Shown: one piece after another, positions 24,650 to 32,901 of the stretch | How the letters are laid out: each line of letters begins with the position of its first letter | Position numbering within the stretch: the first letter of the stretch is position 1 | Source of the DNA: Planctomycetota bacterium | GTDB lineage: Bacteria > Planctomycetota > Planctomycetia > Planctomycetales > Planctomycetaceae | Direction of reading: 5' to 3' | Assembly: GCA_003670925.1 (NCBI GenBank) | Contig: QWQG01000114.1 | Span: 1 to 44,817, forward strand | Length of the DNA stretch: 44,817 nucleotides | Made by a program: the position numbers and the translations under genes | Notes under the pieces: generated by a model | Seen by the model: only the letters and a program-made list of their open reading frames with translations | Told to the model about the DNA's origin: nothing | Database searches by the model: none

Positions 24650-24688
24650 GAGATTCCTCAGCTTGCCACGAACGAAGGGGCAAGCGAC

Positions 24689-24709
24689 GACGGACAAGGA
24701 TGTCCATCG
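24689..24709 (+). repeat. Palindromic repeat, copy 2
   Basis: GACGGACAAGGATGTCCATC matches the other copies except for one A-to-G change in the loop. The preceding AAGC is also shared with the sequence before the copy at 36304. Confidence 0.75.
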
Positions 24710-24768
24710 TACGGTTGCTTTCCTCAACAGCACCAACGCTACGCCACTTGTCCTGTGCCGCCTCCGGC

Positions 24769-24789
24769 GACGGACAAGAATGTCCATCC
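24769..24789 (+). repeat. Palindromic repeat, copy 3
   Basis: GACGGACAAGAATGTCCATC followed by C is identical over 21 bases to 36304-36324, about 11.5 kb away. Confidence 0.85.
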
Positions 24790-24798
24790 TCCATACGA

Positions 24799-25560
24799 TC
24801 ATGGTGCGGCAATCGGCGTGAAACTGATACCGCCAAGATCTGCCAGCGACTTCATGATAAGGTCGGTGACCTCAGCCAGTTCTTTGTGTCCGGGTTTTCG
24901 GCCGTGCCATGCAGCTAGGTCAATTGGGTTTCCGTATGTCAGTGTCACTAGCGTTCTGACAAAGTAGCAACCAAGGATTGATTTGCCGCGTGGGGCGTGG
25001 TGAATGAAAACTGGGATCACGGGAGCCTGCGACTTGAGCGCTAGCCAAGCCACACCAGTGCCGCCCGGGAGCAGACGTTCATCAGGACTCTCCACATTCA
25101 GGCGACCTTCAGGAAACACGCCCAGTAAATGACCGTTCTTGAGGCGTGTCAGTGATTCGCGAATTGGCCCCATATCCTGACCGCTGCGTGCCATAGGGAT
25201 ACTTTCCATTGCCCGGCAAACCCAGTTCACAATACCTCGCCGCTCGTAGAATTCCTTCGCCATCATGAAACCGACCACTCGCAGACGTGGCTTCCGAAAC
25301 TCCGCAAAATGGCGGTGCCAGATCAAAATTGGATCAACCGGACTGGTATGATTGGCGACGATGATGGCCGGGCCGGATTCCGGAAACGGACACTTGTTCG
25401 CCATCTGACATCGCGCAAAAAACGTCCGATGGACGACGGCAATCTGATAGCACACCCACGCCCGCCAACCGGCAGAACACGTCGCGCCGCGAACTACCGC
25501 GCTAGCCAAGATTAGCACTGTGGCACAGAGCATCCAGAAGAGAGGAGATCGCCAATCCAT
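24799..25560 (-). CDS. 1-acyl-glycerol-3-phosphate acyltransferase-like (PlsC family)
   Basis: The 253-residue protein has an N-terminal membrane helix and the PlsC acyltransferase motifs: Asn-His-Thr-Ser-Pro-Val-Asp (H-x4-D catalytic pair) at about residues 70-76 and Phe-Pro-Glu-Gly-Arg-Leu-Asn at about 149-155. PlsC-type enzymes move an acyl chain onto lysophosphatidate or related lipids at the inner membrane. It is downstream of the FabF-type gene on the same strand with a 170-base gap, so the two may share a transcript and act on the same acyl product. The exact acceptor is not readable from sequence. Confidence 0.9.
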   Translation of the reverse strand: MDWRSPLFWMLCATVLILASAVVRGATCSAGWRAWVCYQIAVVHRTFFARCQMANKCPFPESGPAIIVANHTSPVDPILIWHRHFAEFRKPRLRVVGFMMAKEFYERRGIVNWVCRAMESIPMARSGQDMGPIRESLTRLKNGHLLGVFPEGRLNVESPDERLLPGGTGVAWLALKSQAPVIPVFIHHAPRGKSILGCYFVRTLVTLTYGNPIDLAAWHGRKPGHKELAEVTDLIMKSLADLGGISFTPIAAP

Positions 25561-25730
25561 TACGCTTTATCCATCACCAGGACGGCGTTAGCCGTTTGTT
25601 ATTTGAGTCGGAGTTCGACGTGCGCTCGGCTCTCAGCCCAGCATCGACTGAAGAAAACGCTGGTTTTCATAGCAATGTTCAGCTGCCTGCTTTTCCGACT
25701 TTTTGCAACGCAGCGCTCGCGACCAGCGAA

Positions 25731-27014
25731 TTAAGTCGTTTCCGGATTTCGCTGCAATGTCGGATCGTCAATGCGGGCAACTACCAGCGATACGTTGTGG
25801 CCACCAAACCCAAAACTGTTGTTGATTGCGTATTTGACCTGCTTCTGAATGGCTTTGTTTGGAATATAGTTTAGATCGCACGCTGGGTCAGGAGTCGTGT
25901 AATTGATTGTGGGCGGCAAAATTCCGGTCGTCAACGCCAATACACAGGCTGACATTTCAATAGCACAGGCCGCACCGATCATGTGCCCCAGCATGCTTTT
26001 CGTCGAACTGATATGCAACCGTTGGGCATCATTCCCAAAGACGGATTTTAACGCGACTGTTTCCATCGAATCATTATAGACCGTACTTGTTCCATGGGCG
26101 TTGATGTACACGTCGGCGGCGATCGCTGCAGGATTCAACCCAGCTTTCTGCAGTGCCGAGTTGATCGCCTTGATCGCCTGACGTCCCTCTGGATCAGGCT
26201 GGACGAGGTGATAGGCATCCGTCGTGGAACGACCGGAGAGGACTTCACCCCATGCTTTGCCCCCACGTCGCCGTAGGTGGTCTTCGGTTTCAAAGATGAG
26301 CACTGATGCGCCTTCGGCCATGATGAAACCACCACGCTCCGCATCGAACGGACGCATGGATTCTTTTGGTCGGTCATTCATCGTCTTGTTCATCGCCTTC
26401 ATATTGACGAACGAGGAAATTCCCAAGCGTGTTAAGGACGCTTCAGTTCCGCCCGTGATTACAAAGTCCGCATCGCCGCGGCGCAGATATTCCATCGCAT
26501 CGATCATTGCATGTCCTGAAGATGAACACGCGCTGCTGGTGGTGTAACATGTGCCCCGCACACCAAATGCGAGGCTGATATTGCCCGGTGGCGCATTCGG
26601 CATCAGCATCGGAATGGTGAATGGACTAACGCGTGACGGCCCCTTGGTGAGCAGTTTTTCCATCTGCGTTTCGTAAGTTTCGAGACCTGCCAGACCAGCA
26701 CCCATAATCACGGCTGCGTTTTCACCGACGTCTGTGGTGGGAAGTCCGGCGTCTTCAAGTGCTTCGTGCGCCGCATGAACCGCAAACTGACTAGCCCGAT
26801 CCATCTTGCGCGTCGCGACGAGATCGTTCACATTGATCCGACCGGCATCCAAATTTCGCACTTCGCCGCCGATCACGACTTCCATTTCGCGGATATCATG
26901 TTCTGTCAAGCGATCGATGCCACACTCTGCGGATGTAAGATTTTTCCAAAACGTCCGACGGTCGTTGCCCAGACAACTGACGACGCCGATTCCTGAAATG
27001 AAAATGCGCTGCAT
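25731..27014 (-). CDS. fabF: Beta-ketoacyl-ACP synthase, FabF type
   Basis: The 427-residue thiolase-fold enzyme condenses malonyl-ACP with acyl-ACP. The catalytic triad is complete: Cys163 in Thr-Ser-Ser-Ala-Cys-Ser-Ser-Ser-Gly-His, His307 in Asn-Ala-His-Gly-Thr-Ser-Thr, and His344 in Met-Leu-Gly-His-Met-Ile-Gly-Ala. The start MQRIFISGIGVVSCLGNDRR is typical of FabF. There is no adjacent acyl carrier protein, ketoreductase or malonyl transferase, so this is probably an additional or specialised synthase rather than part of the main fab operon. It is divergent from thrC. Confidence 0.93.
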   Translation of the reverse strand: MQRIFISGIGVVSCLGNDRRTFWKNLTSAECGIDRLTEHDIREMEVVIGGEVRNLDAGRINVNDLVATRKMDRASQFAVHAAHEALEDAGLPTTDVGENAAVIMGAGLAGLETYETQMEKLLTKGPSRVSPFTIPMLMPNAPPGNISLAFGVRGTCYTTSSACSSSGHAMIDAMEYLRRGDADFVITGGTEASLTRLGISSFVNMKAMNKTMNDRPKESMRPFDAERGGFIMAEGASVLIFETEDHLRRRGGKAWGEVLSGRSTTDAYHLVQPDPEGRQAIKAINSALQKAGLNPAAIAADVYINAHGTSTVYNDSMETVALKSVFGNDAQRLHISSTKSMLGHMIGAACAIEMSACVLALTTGILPPTINYTTPDPACDLNYIPNKAIQKQVKYAINNSFGFGGHNVSLVVARIDDPTLQRNPETT

Positions 27015-27434
27015 GCGAATGATCCGAAGGCTTGGAGTTCCAGTTCAATATTTCCCGGGACCTGACCAGATTGCCACTGTGGCGATTCCGAAATTCTAGC
27101 AGGTTGTGTGTACGCACCGTGTGCCGATGCGCGTACTACAGCAAACGCTGCGCGGACTTCAACCCTAGCAGAACCAGTCCCCACCCAAATCCCGACGAAA
27201 ACCTCCATGAAGGTCAATTTCTCGACCAATTTCCGAGATTGCCGATCAGAAAAGCAAAAACAGGCAATTTTCAACTCAGCACCCTCACCTGACGTGGCTC
27301 ACTTTTAATCGGCGGATACGTCGATAACATCCGTGAATCTTGATCGAGAGCTAGTTTTGCCGCACATGGCAATGAACTTCAAACGCCTATTGCGACTCCG
27401 GGATTTACGCTTGGAGCGAGGATTTTGAATACGA
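27015..27434. other. Divergent intergenic region between fabF and thrC
   Basis: This 420-base spacer must hold both promoters. I see no RNA gene, clear -35/-10 pair, repeat family or long inverted repeat in it. Confidence 0.4.
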
Positions 27435-28685
27435 ATGCACATCGCCCTTGAATGTTCCTTGACCGGAGAAGTCCACGACCCCACTCAACTGCAGGGTCTC
27501 AGTCGCGCGGGGAAGCCGTTGTTGGCGCGGTATGACCTTAACTCACTAAAAAAACAAATTTCGCCGGAGATTCTGCGCCGCCGCACGGAGCGGTCGATGT
27601 GGCGCTTTCACGAAGTTCTCCCGGTCAATTCTCCGGGCGAAGCTGTTTCGCTGGGTGAGGGGCTTACGCCGCTTCTGACTTGTAAACCTCGAGGTCCGTT
27701 CAATGACTTTAGAGATTTGCTCGTCAAGGATGAAAGTTTCAATCCAACTCAAAGTTTCAAGGCGCGTGGCATGTCGGCGGCAATCACGCGCGCTGCTGCG
27801 ATGGGAGTCACAACCGTGGCGTTGCCATCAGCGGGGAATGCTGCCGGAGCGGCGACGGCCTATGCGGCTCGCGCAGGAATGAAGTGCATTATTTTTGTAC
27901 CCGAAGATACGCCGCCCGCAAACATTCTGGAGTCTGCCTGTGGTGGTGCGCAAGTCTGTTTAGTGAATGGCCTGATCAGCGATTGCGGACGCCTCTGTCG
28001 TGCCGCGTGCGATCGCTTCGGTTGGTTTGATTTATCGACCCTTAAGGAGCCGTTCCGCATTGAAGGTAAGAAGACGATGGGCTATGAACTCGCGTTCGAC
28101 CTCGCCGATCATCGATGTTCATCGTCGCTGCAGTTGCCGGATGTGATTCTTTATCCGACTGGTGGAGGGACAGGGCTGATCGGAATGTGGAAAGCCTTCG
28201 ACGAAATGGAAACGCTGGGCTGGATCGGACCGGAACGTCCAAGAATGGTCGTCGTGCAGGCTGAGGGATGTGCGCCGATTGTCAAAGCGTTTCATGAGGG
28301 CGCAACATCGGCACCCATGTTTCCCCATGCGCACACCATCGCCGCTGGCTTGCGCGTACCGGCGGCGGTGGGTGACTTCATCATGCTGGACATTCTGCGA
28401 ACAAGCCGAGGTACGGCGATGACGGTGACTGATGGCGAGCTGATGCAGGGAGTGGAAGAACTGGCGCGGTATCAGGGATTTCATTGCGCGCCGGAAGGCG
28501 GAGCCATCTGGATCGCCGCGCGTCGCTTGAAAGACGCCGGCTGGATTCGCCACGATGAAACCGTCGTGCTGTTCAACACCGGGGCCGCCGTCAAATACAA
28601 TCACTTGTTGAAGTGTGAGAATGCCCTAAAACTAGATCACAACGACCCGAGGACACTGGATGCACTAGCGCTTGCGTGTCCCTGA
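27435..28685 (+). CDS. thrC: Threonine synthase
   Basis: The 416-residue PLP enzyme of fold type II converts O-phosphohomoserine to threonine. The PLP Lys is K109 in Asn-Pro-Thr-Gln-Ser-Phe-Lys-Ala-Arg-Gly. Before it are 'VSLGEGLTPLL' and Val-Lys-Asp-Glu-Ser, and after it 'VALPSAGNAAGAATAYAARA'. The phosphate-binding Gly-rich loop is 'YPTGGGTGLIGMWKAFDEME'. The N-terminal short CysLike region (MHIALECSLTGE) is that of class II-type bacterial threonine synthases. Related threonine dehydratases share the fold, but the 'GEGLTPLL' stretch and N-terminal extension favour thrC. No adjacent homoserine genes are seen. Confidence 0.88.
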   Translation: MHIALECSLTGEVHDPTQLQGLSRAGKPLLARYDLNSLKKQISPEILRRRTERSMWRFHEVLPVNSPGEAVSLGEGLTPLLTCKPRGPFNDFRDLLVKDESFNPTQSFKARGMSAAITRAAAMGVTTVALPSAGNAAGAATAYAARAGMKCIIFVPEDTPPANILESACGGAQVCLVNGLISDCGRLCRAACDRFGWFDLSTLKEPFRIEGKKTMGYELAFDLADHRCSSSLQLPDVILYPTGGGTGLIGMWKAFDEMETLGWIGPERPRMVVVQAEGCAPIVKAFHEGATSAPMFPHAHTIAAGLRVPAAVGDFIMLDILRTSRGTAMTVTDGELMQGVEELARYQGFHCAPEGGAIWIAARRLKDAGWIRHDETVVLFNTGAAVKYNHLLKCENALKLDHNDPRTLDALALACP

Positions 28686-29099
28686 AAAATGTGCAAAAAA
28701 CACGAATGAATCAGCCGCCATACGCTAGCGGAATGTAGATTTAGGGTGATGATTGGGCCTCCAGTCACACTCCCCCGAACTTCAGCGAGTAATTTATCCA
28801 TTTCAGCCTCGCGTGCGCTTCGGGTTGGTAATCAAGCAACAACTCGTCAGTGTCCGCAAAAACCGTGGGCAAGTGCCTAATGGCACTCACTTTGTAACCC
28901 GAAGCGTCAGCGAGGGGCTGAGGCTGTTTATTTTCACCGAGAATTCCCTCGCTGACGCTTCGGGTTGTTGAGTCCGGAACCAAAGTGAGTAGCATTGGGC
29001 TAGTGCCTAATGGCTGATCATCAAGCGGTCACCTTATTTATTGAATGGCCCCTAAATGGAATTGATGACAACAATCCACAGGATAAGAGCGGATCTCCA
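28686..29099. other. Intergenic region carrying a REP-like element
   Basis: It has no supported gene. It holds the inverted repeat at 28896-28966, a degenerate third copy of the same arm at 28807-28826, and a direct repeat AGTGCCTAATGGC at both about 28872-28884 and 29003-29015 bracketing the inverted repeat. Confidence 0.6.
28896..28966. repeat. REP-like inverted repeat with perfect 21-base arms
   Basis: Arms 28896-28916 (AACCCGAAGCGTCAGCGAGG plus G) and 28946-28966 are perfect complements, separated by 29 bases. A half-copy matching 17 of 20 positions lies at 28807-28826. CACTCACTTTG at 28884-28894 also has a partial complement at 28981-28990 outside the right arm. The motif resembles a dispersed palindrome I associate with planctomycete genomes. 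Confidence 0.9.
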
Positions 29100-30305
29100 A
29101 TGACGACCAATGTCGTGCTCTCCAAAGCTGAAAACTCGCCTCGCTTATTCAAACATCGAGGGAGACTCCGATTCAGGGGATTGATCCTTGGACTTATGCT
29201 GAGTCTTTGGCTGAGTGTCGCTGGTGTGCAGGCACAGACTGCGAAAGTACGAATTGCACCGGCACTGCGAACTCGAAACGTCATCCTGATTACAGTAGAT
29301 GGACTGCGATGGCAGGAAGTTTTCGGCGGTGTTGACGTCACACTTATGGACAAAGATGCGGGCGGTATCAAAGATCTGCCGGCACTCACGCAAAGATTTC
29401 AACGCGAGACGGCTCGGGAAAGTCGTGAAGCTCTGATGCCATTTTTCTGGAGGACATTGGCGCAACAAGGGGTCGTGTTTGGTGATCCGGAACAGGAGTC
29501 GAAGGCGGTCGTCACGAACGGGCTAAATTTCTCGTACCCAGGCTACAGTGAAATCCTGTGTGGTTTCGCAGATCCGCTCATTGATTCCAATGCGAAAAAG
29601 GACAATGTGAATGTGACTGTGCTCGAATGGCTCAAGCAGAAACCAGGATTCGAAAATTCGGTCGCGGCCTTCTGCAGTTGGGACGTGTTTCCTTTTATCA
29701 TCAATGAGACGCGCAGCGGAATTCCAGTCAACGCTGGCTGGGAGCCGCTCACGCCGGACGCCAGCCTGAATCTTGAGGGCTCGGAGGCCGTCGCGGCCCT
29801 GCGGGAACTGGATGAATTCTCGCTTGAGATCCCGCGTTATTTTCCGGACGTGCGATACGATTTTGTCACGTTTCGAGGAGCCGCAGAATTCCTGAAGGCG
29901 AAGCAGCCGAGGCTGATCTACGTGTCGCTGGGTGAAACCGACGACTGGGCTCATGCAGGCCGCTATGACCTCTATCTGGACGCAGCCTTTCGGACCGACG
30001 ACTACATTCGCCGTCTGTGGCAACAGTTGCAGTCGATGCCCGAATATCGCGACAGCACTACCCTGATTCTAACCACCGATCACGGTCGTGGCGACAATCG
30101 CATCGAGTGGAAAAATCATGGGGAGAAGGTTGATGATTGTGAGTACATCTGGATGGCTGTGATGGGACCGGACACCCCCCATCAGCTGATTCGCGGAACT
30201 ACCGTCACGCAGTCTCAGATTGCGGCAACCGTGGCCGCATGTCTGGGCCATGACTATCAGAAGGCTGTTCCGAGAGCAGCCGCTCCGCTGCCCGTGTTGC
30301 CGTAA
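29100..30305 (+). CDS. Secreted alkaline-phosphatase-superfamily hydrolase
   Basis: I choose the ATG at 29100 (401 residues), because the longer frame from 29010 runs back into the REP-like element. A basic stretch and then a hydrophobic helix ending Gly-Val-Gln-Ala-Gln form the signal peptide. Superfamily metal sites are visible: Val-Ile-Leu-Ile-Thr-Val-Asp-Gly-Leu-Arg, the likely nucleophile region 'FSYPGYSEILCG', 'SLGETDDWAHAGRYDLYLDA' and Thr-Thr-Asp-His-Gly-Arg-Gly-Asp. This set fits phosphodiesterases and phosphatases of the family better than sulfatases, because no Cys-x-Pro-x-Arg sulfatase motif is present. Substrate is unknown. It seems to be a single-gene unit. Confidence 0.85.
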   Translation: MTTNVVLSKAENSPRLFKHRGRLRFRGLILGLMLSLWLSVAGVQAQTAKVRIAPALRTRNVILITVDGLRWQEVFGGVDVTLMDKDAGGIKDLPALTQRFQRETARESREALMPFFWRTLAQQGVVFGDPEQESKAVVTNGLNFSYPGYSEILCGFADPLIDSNAKKDNVNVTVLEWLKQKPGFENSVAAFCSWDVFPFIINETRSGIPVNAGWEPLTPDASLNLEGSEAVAALRELDEFSLEIPRYFPDVRYDFVTFRGAAEFLKAKQPRLIYVSLGETDDWAHAGRYDLYLDAAFRTDDYIRRLWQQLQSMPEYRDSTTLILTTDHGRGDNRIEWKNHGEKVDDCEYIWMAVMGPDTPHQLIRGTTVTQSQIAATVAACLGHDYQKAVPRAAAPLPVLP

Positions 30306-30694
30306 GATGTCGAAACTAATGCATGCGGCGGATTAGACAGGCTCGGTCTGGCCGTTGAATTCATGAGGATTTGGGGGAGATCGAAAGTCTTCACGGATTC
30401 AGTTTTGGAGGGTGCACAAACGGCTGACAAACAAGCCTAGTGCTCCAGTTCGGAATACCCCTGCTGCTGTCTCGCCGCACGCACTCCTCGCTCGTTACAC
30501 CCAGCAAACTCGACGCCCCCAATCAATGAATCGCAAGCCGTGAATGCGAAAACACGGCCATTCTATAGCTCCGCGACATGCCGCCTGACACGTTGTCGAA
30601 AGAAGTTCGCCGCGCTTGAATTGCAACGACTGCCAAAGAGCGTCACACTGCGGAGCCCAGTGATGCTTTCACCCGTCCGCGTAGAAGTTTTGAC
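30306..30694. other. Intergenic region, nothing recognised
   Basis: These 389 bases between the phosphatase-like gene and the ComM-type ATPase gene hold no gene, repeat or hairpin that I can support. Confidence 0.4.
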
Positions 30695-32233
30695 ATGCTA
30701 TCGCGACTTGCAACGTACACTCTGTTTGGCATCGAAGCGAGATTGGTCGAAGTCGAAGTCGATATTTCGCCCGGCGCGCTGCCCAAGACCATTCTAGTAG
30801 GACTCGCTGAAGCCGCTGTCAAAGAAAGTGTGCATCGGATCGAACGAGCGCTGGTCAACAGCGGTTATCGCCGCCCTGAGGATCGCGTCGTGATCAATCT
30901 GTCTCCGGCAGATTTGCCCAAGGACGCAGCATCTCTCGATTTGCCGATTGCGTTAGGATTACTGACTGCCGATGGACAGGCCACACAGGACTTCAGCCGC
31001 AAGGCCATTTATATTGGTGAGTTGGCTCTGGATGGAAGTCTGCGTGCCGTTAAAGGTGTCCTGTCGATGGCACTTGCTGCGCGAGATTCTGGACACACGC
31101 ATATTGTCGTGCCGGTCGCGAACGCCATGGAGGCTGCGGTCGTCGAAGGAATCGATGTCATCGCCGTCGGTACACTGGCTGAAGCTGTTGGTTTTTTGAC
31201 GGCCCAGTTGCCGCTAGAGCCGGTTGTCTTCAGCTGGGACCATGCGCGACGAGACTTCGGTCGCTATGAAATCGACTACGTGGATGTCAAAGGCCAAGAG
31301 ATGGCCAAACGTGCGGTCACGGTAGCAGCCGCTGGAAGTCATCATCTGCTCATGATCGGATCGCCCGGTACCGGCAAGACATTGTTGTCGCAGAGACTCT
31401 GCACGATCCTACCGGAACTGGAACCCGAAGAAAGCCTTGAGACCACGCGAATTTATAGCGCCGTCGCCCAGTTGGAACCGGGCCAACCGTTGTTGCTCCG
31501 CCGACCATTTCGATCGCCACATCATACCATCAGCGAAGCCGGACTTGTGGGTGGTGGCAGTATCCCACAGCCGGGTGAGATCAGTCTTTCGCACAATGGA
31601 ATTCTGTTCTTGGATGAGCTGCCTGAATTCAATCGACGAACACTGGAAGTTCTCCGTCAACCGTTAGAAGATCAGAACGTAACCATTTCCCGCGCGATGG
31701 GCAGCGTGACGTTTCCTGCAAGTGTGATGCTGGTCGCGGCAATGAATCCTTGCCCATGCGGGTTTCGTGGTGATCCGAAACGGAGTTGCAACTGCACGTC
31801 GCTCCAAATTGAGCGCTATCTAAGTCGAATTAGTGGGCCTTTACTGGATCGGATTGATATTCATATCGAAGTGCCCCCAGTGCCCTTCAGAGAACTGTCC
31901 GATACGTCCGAAGGCACGTCTAGCGAAACCATGCGGCAGGCTGTCGTCACCGCGCGAAAGCGACAGTCCGCAAGATTTCAGGGTGAATCCACACGCGTCA
32001 ATGGAAAGATGAAACCACCGCAAATCCGTAAGTATTGCAAGCTGCAGCCGGATGCTGAAAGCTTGCTGCAGCATGCGATGGAAGAAATGGGTCTGTCAGC
32101 TCGCGCCCATGACAAAATCCTGCGAGTGAGTCGCACAATCGCTGACCTTGAAGAATGCGATGCCATCACTTCAGTGCATCTCAGCGAAGCGATTAATTAT
32201 CGCACGCTCGATCGAAACTACTGGCAACATTAA
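30695..32233 (+). CDS. YifB/ComM-type magnesium-chelatase-like AAA+ ATPase
   Basis: The 512-residue protein is the standard length for the YifB family. An N-terminal Lon-protease-like domain (about 1-170; 'TLFGIEARLVEVEVDISPGA', 'DLPKDAASLDLPIALGLL') precedes an AAA+ domain with Walker A Gly-Ser-Pro-Gly-Thr-Gly-Lys-Thr, 'RPFRSPHHTISEAGLVGGGS', Walker B Leu-Phe-Leu-Asp-Glu-Leu, and 'AMNPCPCGFRGD'. In naturally competent bacteria ComM is a hexameric helicase that extends integration of donor DNA. The C-terminal helices 'SARAHDKILRVSRTIADLE' are also conserved. No other competence gene is near. Confidence 0.95.
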   Translation: MLSRLATYTLFGIEARLVEVEVDISPGALPKTILVGLAEAAVKESVHRIERALVNSGYRRPEDRVVINLSPADLPKDAASLDLPIALGLLTADGQATQDFSRKAIYIGELALDGSLRAVKGVLSMALAARDSGHTHIVVPVANAMEAAVVEGIDVIAVGTLAEAVGFLTAQLPLEPVVFSWDHARRDFGRYEIDYVDVKGQEMAKRAVTVAAAGSHHLLMIGSPGTGKTLLSQRLCTILPELEPEESLETTRIYSAVAQLEPGQPLLLRRPFRSPHHTISEAGLVGGGSIPQPGEISLSHNGILFLDELPEFNRRTLEVLRQPLEDQNVTISRAMGSVTFPASVMLVAAMNPCPCGFRGDPKRSCNCTSLQIERYLSRISGPLLDRIDIHIEVPPVPFRELSDTSEGTSSETMRQAVVTARKRQSARFQGESTRVNGKMKPPQIRKYCKLQPDAESLLQHAMEEMGLSARAHDKILRVSRTIADLEECDAITSVHLSEAINYRTLDRNYWQH

Positions 32234-32263
32234 GCCGCATGATGCGGACGCAGGGCAGCCCAT

Positions 32264-32296
32264 AAAAAAACCCGAACATGATTTGTCATGTGCGGG
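32264..32296 (-). terminator. Rho-independent terminator of the Cys-rich repeat gene
   Basis: Read on the minus strand, CCCGCACATGA and TCATGTTCGGG form an 11-base stem with one mismatch around a 4-base loop, followed by seven T residues (the A-run at 32264-32270 on the plus strand). It lies about 100 bases past the stop of the minus-strand gene at 32395. The orientation of the T-run assigns it to that gene and not to the convergent ATPase gene. Confidence 0.85.
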
Positions 32297-32332
32297 GGGA
32301 ACACAGCGGCTGAGTTGCGTAGTCTAAAGATT

Positions 32333-32386
32333 GTCCCCGCAGCATTGCTCCGGGGACCGAATGCAAGGCTAGAGAAATACTCTAGC
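32333..32386. repeat. Two hairpins in the 3' region of the Cys-rich gene
   Basis: GTCCCCG at 32333-32339 pairs with CGGGGAC at 32351-32357, and GCTAGAG at 32368-32374 pairs perfectly with CTCTAGC at 32380-32386 around AAATA. Together with the terminator at 32264-32296 they make three successive hairpins in the short convergent spacer. Confidence 0.7.
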
Positions 32387-32394
32387 AGTGCGGT

Positions 32395-32730
32395 TTAGGG
32401 GCAGCAACTTTCCTTTTTCGGGGTGGTGCAGCAGCGCTCACGCGGCACACGCACACGACGGCAGCGGGTCTTCTTGCAGCAAGTTGGCTCGCAGCATGCT
32501 GGGGCTGGAGCTGGAGCACAGCATGCTGGAGCTGGAGCTGGAGTACAGCATGCTGGAGCTGGAGCTGGAGTACAGCACGCTGGAGCTGGAGTACAGCACG
32601 CTGGAGCTGACGCACAGCAGCTGACTGGCTCACAGCAGGAATTTTTATGGCGGTGAGACGCTTCGGCATTGCTGGAAGACGTGAAACACGCCAATCCGAG
32701 CACGATCATAAAGGCAAACATCTGTTTCAT
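32395..32730 (-). CDS. Secreted cysteine-rich protein with CC-x-PAPA repeats
   Basis: The 111-residue protein has a clear signal peptide ([19 protein letters not shown], then Asn-Ala-Glu-Ala). The mature part is built from Cys-Cys-Thr/Ala/Glu-Pro-Ala-Pro-Ala units, about six in tandem, followed by a basic Lys/Arg-rich segment and a Cys-Cys-Pro end; 20 or more cysteines occur, most as adjacent pairs. GGAG lies 8 bases before the ATG. Such low-complexity Cys-Pro proteins are known from planctomycete surface or secreted proteomes, and metal binding or disulfide cross-linking in the cell wall are possible roles. The plus-strand frames with Leu-Glu-Leu repeats are shadows of this gene's repeats. 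Confidence 0.85.
   Translation of the reverse strand: MKQMFAFMIVLGLACFTSSSNAEASHRHKNSCCEPVSCCASAPACCTPAPACCTPAPAPACCTPAPAPACCAPAPAPACCEPTCCKKTRCRRVRVPRERCCTTPKKESCCP
32490..32625 (-). repeat. Coding tandem repeats of the Cys-Pro-Ala gene
   Basis: Near-identical units rich in GCTGGAGCTGGAG (plus strand) recur across the repeat domain with periods of 21 and 27 bases, multiples of three. Unit number is likely to vary between strains by slippage or recombination. Confidence 0.8.
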
Positions 32731-32774
32731 GAGTTTTCTCCGAGATCAAATTGACAGTAGAAACCACGGTAAGT

Positions 32775-32844
32775 GCAAAGCTCAGCAGCTTTGCGAAGAC
32801 TAAGAACATTAGGGTTAACCCTCAACCCTAGCTCCCTAGTCTTC
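32775..32844. promoter_or_regulatory. Paired hairpins upstream of the Cys-rich repeat gene
   Basis: GCAAAGCT (32775-32782) and AGCTTTGC (32787-32794) form a perfect 8-base hairpin with a CAGC loop. Directly next to it, GAAGACTA (32795-32802) pairs with TAGTCTTC (32837-32844), enclosing a second stem TAGGGTT/AACCCTA. They lie between the aminotransferase stop and the Cys-rich gene start on the same strand. They could be leader structure, a factor-dependent terminator of the aminotransferase gene, or a REP-like element; there is no T-run. Confidence 0.6.
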
Positions 32845-32901
32845 TCAAATTTCTCAATCAGGCAGATTTTGTGAATTCTTCACATAGTGGGGTCTCATGG
32901 A

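Larger units (their letters stand above)
24480..24798. other. Intergenic region with three palindromic repeats
   Basis: No gene is supported; the plus-strand frames crossing it run into the antisense of plsC. It holds three copies of the GGACAAGAATGTCC-type palindrome: inverted at 24636-24649, direct at 24689-24709 and direct at 24769-24789. Confidence 0.6.

Noticed and set aside
24440-24967. Two overlapping plus-strand frames of 156-175 residues
   Set aside because: They cross the palindromic repeats and run antisense into the plsC-like gene, with no ribosome site or recognisable domain.
29100-30305. Sulfatase assignment for the secreted hydrolase
   Set aside because: There is no Cys/Ser-x-Pro-x-Arg sulfatase signature; the metal motifs fit the wider alkaline phosphatase superfamily only.
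32388-32656. Plus-strand frames with Leu-Glu-Leu-Glu and Ala-Gly-Ala-Gly repeats
   Set aside because: They are other-frame readings of the tandem repeat in the minus-strand Cys-rich gene, which has a signal peptide, ribosome site and terminator.
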